A stretch of 64,000 nt of DNA from Glandiceps talaboti. Taxonomy: Eukaryota > Hemichordata > Enteropneusta > Spengelidae. A program made the position numbers and the translations under genes. The DNA lies in assembly GCF_964340395.1 (NCBI RefSeq), contig NC_135568.1, positions 12,801,776-12,865,775 on the forward strand, written 5' to 3'. The notes below the pieces were generated by a model. The model saw only the letters and a list, made by a program, of their open reading frames with translations. It searched no databases and had not been told where the DNA came from. Below are positions 61,101-64,000 of this stretch, piece after piece; position 1 is the first letter of the stretch; every line of letters starts with the position of its first letter.

Positions 61101-63541
61101 TGTAAGAGAGACGAGTTTGTTATCGTCATTTCAAGATATAAACGACGAAAATCATTTGCCTTGATGTCTCAGAGATACATACCATATGTAGTATCATCTA
61201 TTTTGCATTTCAAATGTAGATACCTATAAATTTGAATACCTAGGTTCATATTTAAATGTGTATATTAATATTATATATCTGGAAATTTCCGCTATAGACT
61301 AATTGTTGCTTATTTTGCTGGACAACAAAAAAACACAACAGTTAGTAGTGACTAAAGTACCCTCTTCATGAACACACTGTCAGTCTGGTACATTAATAAC
61401 TAAAAATTAGTCTTTGAGAACTAACTGAAAATTGTAAAATCGGAAAATTTTCTAATGCGAAATATCTAGGTTTACTGTATTATAGCAGCCATAATACAAC
61501 ATTCAATGTTTTAAATCCATTGGATTAGTTAGCTATCAAGTATGTACACTTGTATCTTCTGTAGCTGATAAAGCTTGCCGATGTCAGTCACTTGAAGTAA
61601 AAACATGGTGACAAACTTGGAACCAATTCTTGTAACTTACTAAAATGAGAGTACACAGCTTGAATCTTCCTATAGTTTTGCATTTTAGTTGGTATTTTCA
61701 AGAAGTGTGATTTGAATTAGAAAACAGACATTTGATTTTGAAAGGCAATGACTGAAAAGAAATTCTGTCTCTGTTTTGTAGGACACTAAGAACCAGTCTT
61801 GTCTGAAACACTTCCTAAGTTATCATGGCTTGAAACTAATGTGGAGTTGGATGGTGGATGTGGCTAGTAATTCACAGGAAATGAAGACACAGGTATTGTA
61901 TTTTCAATATTTGTAATATTTGTAAACTTCTATTATTTATCTATTTACACAGGTATAATTTTGTAATAAGCTTGTTAGATTTGCCAGTATCCCTTTCACA
62001 ATGTTCTCAACATGATAGATTGCAAGGGTGGCAGTTAATTTGCATAATGATTTACATATAAATGGTAATTTGCATATGATTGTATATAATATATCTTCAA
62101 TATTGAAACATGCTCTGACGTATTTATATTAAAGACATACACACATGGACACTGCAATCAGCCATTTCTCTTCATGTGAAAGTATTGTTATAACATTATC
62201 ATCCAAAGATTACTAAAACTCAAGGATAGAACAATTTTGAACAATGGCAGAAACCTGCCAATCATGGTGGGTAGGTTGGCAAGGATGGTGTTGGCACTGT
62301 GCTTGCTGTAGAGTAGGGAGAATGATTGCCGTACCGGTAGTGAACCACCTCTGGTATCATGTTAATTTGCATGTGTATCCATTTATTGCCCGTTAAAAAA
62401 AAATGTCTAACTACTCTTTGTTTCTGAACAGATTTTGATGACACTGGCCCACTTACCGATACCAAATAAAACTATACTGGAAGAAAGTCGTGTGATGACA
62501 GTCGTAGAAAACTGGGCAAAACAAGAGGAACAACAGAAGTTGATGAAGCAAGAAGCAGATGCCGAATATTCCAGTGCCAGTGAGAATCCATCTAGATCTG
62601 CTACACCAATGACGGTCCTGTCTAGTCAAAACTTTACACCGTTTGACTCTAATAAATACATTGAAAGTGAAAAGAACTCAGAGAGTGAGGTCGAGTATGA
62701 TGTGACACCAAAGAAAAGGAAAGCGTTGCGGCGATTACAGATAGTGAACGAAAACAGTAATGACGAGAGTAACGATGCCACGGCTGTCGTAGGTAGCAGT
62801 GATGCTGTTGCTCTGGATGACACCAGTGGTGTTGCAGTGGACAGCAGTGATGTGAAAACAAAAGAGTGCACTTCTGCAGTAGAAGAGGGTGCTGATAGTG
62901 AAGTAAAAAAGGACACCGATGCTGCCGTTGCTGAAAGTAGCGATGCAGCTGTCACAGACAGCAACACTGGCTCTGCAACGGTTGACAGTCAAAGTGATGT
63001 TGCAGTGGCTGTTGAAAAAGATGAGTCACAGGATTCAGTTCCCATGGAAACAGAGAATTTAGAAGATCAAGATCAGACAAAGAGTCCTGTCACTGAAGCT
63101 AGTCAGGATGAAAACGAAACGATTTGTGGTACTTTTACAGATAAAATTGATAGTGAGGACAAAAACACAGAAACACAAGCTGATGACGCACAAAAAGTGA
63201 AAGAGGCTTCTGAGCCTCAGAGCAAAGAAACTGAAGTTGGAGAAAATTCTGAATCTCAAAATGGTGAAAATGAAGATTTACTTCTTGTGTTGGACGAAAC
63301 TTCTCAAAGTTCACAAAACGAAGGAAGTGTTGATGCCAAGATGAAAGACCAGCAGTCAGTCTCGGAGGAAGAAAAGACAGATGCAGCGCAACCAAGTGAT
63401 GAAGTGAGCGGAGAGAAGAAACAGACTGAGGAAAGGAGTTCTGACTCTGAATCCATGGAGGAGGAGAATAAGGAGAAGGTGAAGACAGAGACAATTGCTG
63501 AATTTGCATCAAGATTATTGGAAGATTGGAGTACACTCAAG
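47262..63541 (+). CDS. SETD2: SETD2 histone H3K36 methyltransferase, N-terminal and catalytic part (gene span, runs off the window)
   Basis: Thirteen coding exons join in phase to 1743 codons with no stop; the gene continues past the right edge. The N-terminus [12 protein letters not shown] resembles vertebrate SETD2 MGDFYDPEHPTPEE. Residues 17-1055 come from one giant acidic, disordered exon. Then come the AWS domain (about 1068-1120), SET domain (about 1120-1240) and post-SET ([10 protein letters not shown]). A helical SETD2-specific region includes [12 protein letters not shown] and [17 protein letters not shown], followed by [18 protein letters not shown]. The enzyme family trimethylates H3 lysine 36 during RNA polymerase II elongation. 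The WW and SRI domains are not in the window. Catalytic motifs NHSCDPNCE and [12 protein letters not shown] are present. The exon 2 call (13 nt) is the least certain link. Confidence 0.93.
51967..52185. repeat. (TA)n/(TAGA)n/(TG)n compound microsatellite
   Basis: TA runs with regular TAGA interruptions (51969-52040) are followed by TATG and TG runs to about 52185, within a SETD2 intron. Confidence 0.93.
52321..52333 (+). CDS. SETD2: Candidate SETD2 microexon (13 nt)
   Basis: AGAAGACAGCGAG lies after a pyrimidine-rich stretch ending in CACGAAG and before GTGGGT. Exon 1 leaves phase 2 and the giant exon enters phase 0, so a linking exon of length 3n+1 is required. These 13 bases give PT-E-E-D-S-E before DDLLVG, similar in character to the acidic run after PTP in vertebrate SETD2. 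The acceptor has an unfavourable purine at -3. Another, unrecognised exon could take this place. Confidence 0.42.
53979..57097 (+). CDS. SETD2: SETD2 giant exon: acidic disordered N-terminal region
   Basis: The acceptor CCCTCTAG precedes GATGATTTACTG. 1039 codons plus two bases end at AG with a GC donor (GCAAGT). The protein is rich in Glu, Lys, Ser, Asp and Thr. Features in order: basic cluster [13 protein letters not shown] (near 54339-54380); repeat pair [10 protein letters not shown] (55440-55510); seven ~29-residue units at 55659-56238; nuclear-localisation-like RRRRSRRIK (near 56380-56405) and KPKRRRLS (near 56518-56540); a K/E-rich charged helix; and S-P repeats near the end. The last residues, [12 protein letters not shown], match the conserved segment just before the AWS domain. 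The acidic tail resembles vertebrate SETD2 in style, not in sequence. Confidence 0.92.
57520..57648 (+). CDS. SETD2: SETD2 exon: AWS domain, first part
   Basis: The acceptor TTGCAG and donor ATGG|... (GAATG|GTAAGG) give phase 2 to phase 2. The product [17 protein letters not shown], then [14 protein letters not shown], is the zinc-binding AWS segment, nearly identical in its key residues to vertebrate SETD2. Confidence 0.95.
57980..58031 (+). CDS. SETD2: SETD2 exon: AWS domain, second part
   Basis: The acceptor TTCTCTCAG and donor CAAAGG|GTGAGT go from phase 2 to phase 0. It encodes [18 protein letters not shown], the last zinc cysteines of AWS and the R-F-Q-R junction to SET. Confidence 0.94.
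58348..58424 (+). CDS. SETD2: SETD2 exon: start of the SET domain
   Basis: The acceptor TTTCACAG and donor TCGGA|GTAAGT go from phase 0 to phase 2. It encodes [20 protein letters not shown], containing the SAM-binding G-x-G-L motif as GHGL in place of the usual GWGL. Confidence 0.93.
58728..58851 (+). CDS. SETD2: SETD2 exon: SET domain, middle part
   Basis: The acceptor TTTGTCAG and donor GATGAG|GTAAGT go from phase 2 to phase 0. It encodes [20 protein letters not shown], then [12 protein letters not shown], equivalent to vertebrate FVLEYCGEVL and HYYFMALKNDE. The 3' 78 bases of this exon plus intron sequence are repeated twice downstream. Confidence 0.95.
58774..59150 (+). repeat. Tandem triplication of the 3' half of a SET exon with its donor
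   Basis: Three consecutive ~127-bp units start at GAGTTCAA (58774, 58902 and 59029). Each holds the exon end plus about 50 bases of intron. The first includes the live exon. The second has TGA directly after GAGTTCAAG and a lost donor. The third also lacks part of the exon. Units 1 and 2 agree at nearly 90 percent of positions by eye. No acceptor precedes units 2 or 3, so they are not usable exons. Confidence 0.9.
59343..59420 (+). CDS. SETD2: SETD2 exon: SET catalytic core
   Basis: The acceptor GTTTTCAG and donor CAAAAG|GTGAGA keep phase 0. It encodes [20 protein letters not shown] then NCETQK, with the SET N-H-S-C signature that contributes to the SAM pocket and the pseudoknot. Confidence 0.96.
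59435..59605 (+). repeat. Dispersed repeat copy B, in a SETD2 intron
   Basis: It begins TGACTCCCATGATGCAATGG and contains GCAAGTAATTGTAGGTGATG and CTCTCCAGAACTCAAAG, parallel to copy A at 25150-25315. The element class is unknown and no terminal inverted repeats were seen. Confidence 0.75.
59835..59932 (+). CDS. SETD2: SETD2 exon: end of the SET domain
   Basis: The acceptor TTTGACAG and donor TATGG|GTAAGT go from phase 0 to phase 2. It encodes [20 protein letters not shown] then [12 protein letters not shown]; the F-D-Y motif holds the catalytic tyrosine of SET enzymes. Confidence 0.96.
60005..60105. repeat. Two-copy ~45-bp tandem duplication in a SETD2 intron
   Basis: GGTGACTGGCCCCTAGTGGT and GATGACTGCCCCCAAGTGGT are each followed by GATATTT and TATATCTCTG. 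Confidence 0.75.
60255..60396 (+). CDS. SETD2: SETD2 exon: post-SET domain
   Basis: The acceptor CCCCAACAG and donor CAGTCG|GTAAGT go from phase 2 to phase 0. It encodes [19 protein letters not shown], the post-SET zinc site, followed by a Lys-rich linker [15 protein letters not shown]. Confidence 0.96.
60957..61097 (+). CDS. SETD2: SETD2 exon: post-catalytic helical region, part 1
   Basis: The acceptor CTCTTACAG and donor CTACAG|GTGTGT keep phase 0. It encodes [20 protein letters not shown] then [20 protein letters not shown], matching the vertebrate segment LSDKNQVLSLSRLMVRIET. Confidence 0.93.
61782..61892 (+). CDS. SETD2: SETD2 exon: post-catalytic helical region, part 2
   Basis: The acceptor TTTTGTAG and donor ACACAG|GTATTG keep phase 0. 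It encodes [20 protein letters not shown] then WSWMVDV, equivalent to vertebrate QSCLKSFLERHGLSLLWIWM. Confidence 0.93.
62432..63541 (+). CDS. SETD2: SETD2 exon: post-catalytic region and acidic linker
   Basis: The acceptor TCTGAACAG and donor CTCAAG|GTAAAG keep phase 0 over 370 codons. It starts [20 protein letters not shown], followed by [27 protein letters not shown] at about 62707-62760 is the conserved basic segment of SETD2. Then comes a long Ser/Asp/Glu-rich linker with S-S-D-A-A-V type repeats. It ends [14 protein letters not shown], like vertebrate LATKLLDSWKDLK, which is also followed by an exon border. Frames beyond 63541 are microsatellite. Confidence 0.94.
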
Positions 63542-63544
63542 GTA

Positions 63545-63545
<1 letters not shown>

Positions 63546-63595
<50 letters not shown>

Positions 63596-63642
63596 TGTCT
63601 GTCTGTCTGTCTTTCTTTCTGTCTGTCTGTCTGTCTGTCTGA
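63546..63642. repeat. (GT)n/(TGTC)n microsatellite at a SETD2 splice donor
   Basis: The array begins five bases into the intron after the 62432-63541 exon, with about 24 GT units followed by TGTC units. Confidence 0.96.
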
Positions 63643-64000
63643 GACTGCATGAAATTCATTGCTGAGAATTAGATATGTGTGTGTTTGTGTCACTGTGCAT
63701 GCATATGTGTTTGTTTGTGTCTGAGAAAATACTTCCTTCCTGAGAAACAGTTATCTCCAACACTGGTCTAAACACAGATTTGACTAAATGAAAAAAATAG
63801 AAACTACATGTATGTTAACTAAAAAGATTCATGGCTGTGCTCAGTCCTTCAATGAATACTGGATAAAATCTGTTTGTGTACATGTACACATTTGTCAGAA
63901 GTTGAAATATTGTGTCCCTTTCAATTTTCTTAAACATACAGTGTGGGAAGATAAACATTTTGTGAATTCTTGCCTAGGTGTAAGATTTTGTCAGCATAGT
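63643..64000 (+). other. SETD2: SETD2 intron, window end
   Basis: No further exon was recognised before the window ends. The next SETD2 exon should start with a segment like vertebrate EVYRIPKK and lies beyond 64000. Confidence 0.5.

Overview
This window is metazoan nuclear DNA. It is AT-rich, with long non-coding stretches, split genes with short exons and canonical GT-AG introns, very many microsatellites, and several non-autonomous transposon and SINE-like repeats. The repeat style (ACAT/GTAT, GA, GACA/TGTC and GATT arrays, frequent TACATGTA words, minisatellite-bearing elements) suggests a marine invertebrate bilaterian such as a mollusc, hemichordate, lancelet or similar. The phylum cannot be fixed from the sequence alone.

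Layout. Positions 1-20200 form a gene-poor flank with microsatellites, a GA-rich purine tract (3330-3850), an AT-rich minisatellite (8286-8765) and one intact tRNA-Ser(CGA) gene (16734-16815). Positions 23188-29900 on the + strand hold a complete nine-coding-exon gene for a predicted secreted protein of 686 residues: signal peptide, long acidic region with seven 17-residue repeats, then five LDL-receptor class A modules. A non-coding first exon may end at 20368. The gene has a good poly(A) signal at 31177.

Positions 31200-38640 hold no recognised exon. They carry a dense set of repeats: a TTAA-flanked MITE, a TIR element with 40-bp units, three minisatellites and a SINE head. Positions 38644-39603 on the - strand encode a complete intronless-CDS orthologue of RNF41/NRDP1, an E3 ubiquitin ligase. 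Its 5' UTR continues across a roughly 7 kb intron to a likely first exon ending at 46697.

Positions 47262-63541 on the + strand encode the N-terminal and catalytic parts of SETD2, the H3K36 trimethyltransferase. All exon phases join, giving 1743 codons before the window ends. The C-terminal WW and SRI domains lie outside. RNF41 and SETD2 are head to head and seem to share a CpG-rich promoter around 46.7-47.26 kb. The LDLa gene and RNF41 are tail to tail.

Most notable observations: the acidic-repeat plus LDLa architecture, which I do not recognise as a named family; a GC-AG intron in SETD2; a likely 13-nt microexon joining SETD2 exon 1 to the giant exon; a decaying tandem triplication of the 3' half of a SET-domain exon inside the following intron; a lineage-specific ~29-residue repeat array in the SETD2 N-terminus; and two oppositely oriented copies of a hAT-like MITE, one with an internal 86-bp duplication. 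I found no prokaryotic, viral or CRISPR-like system.
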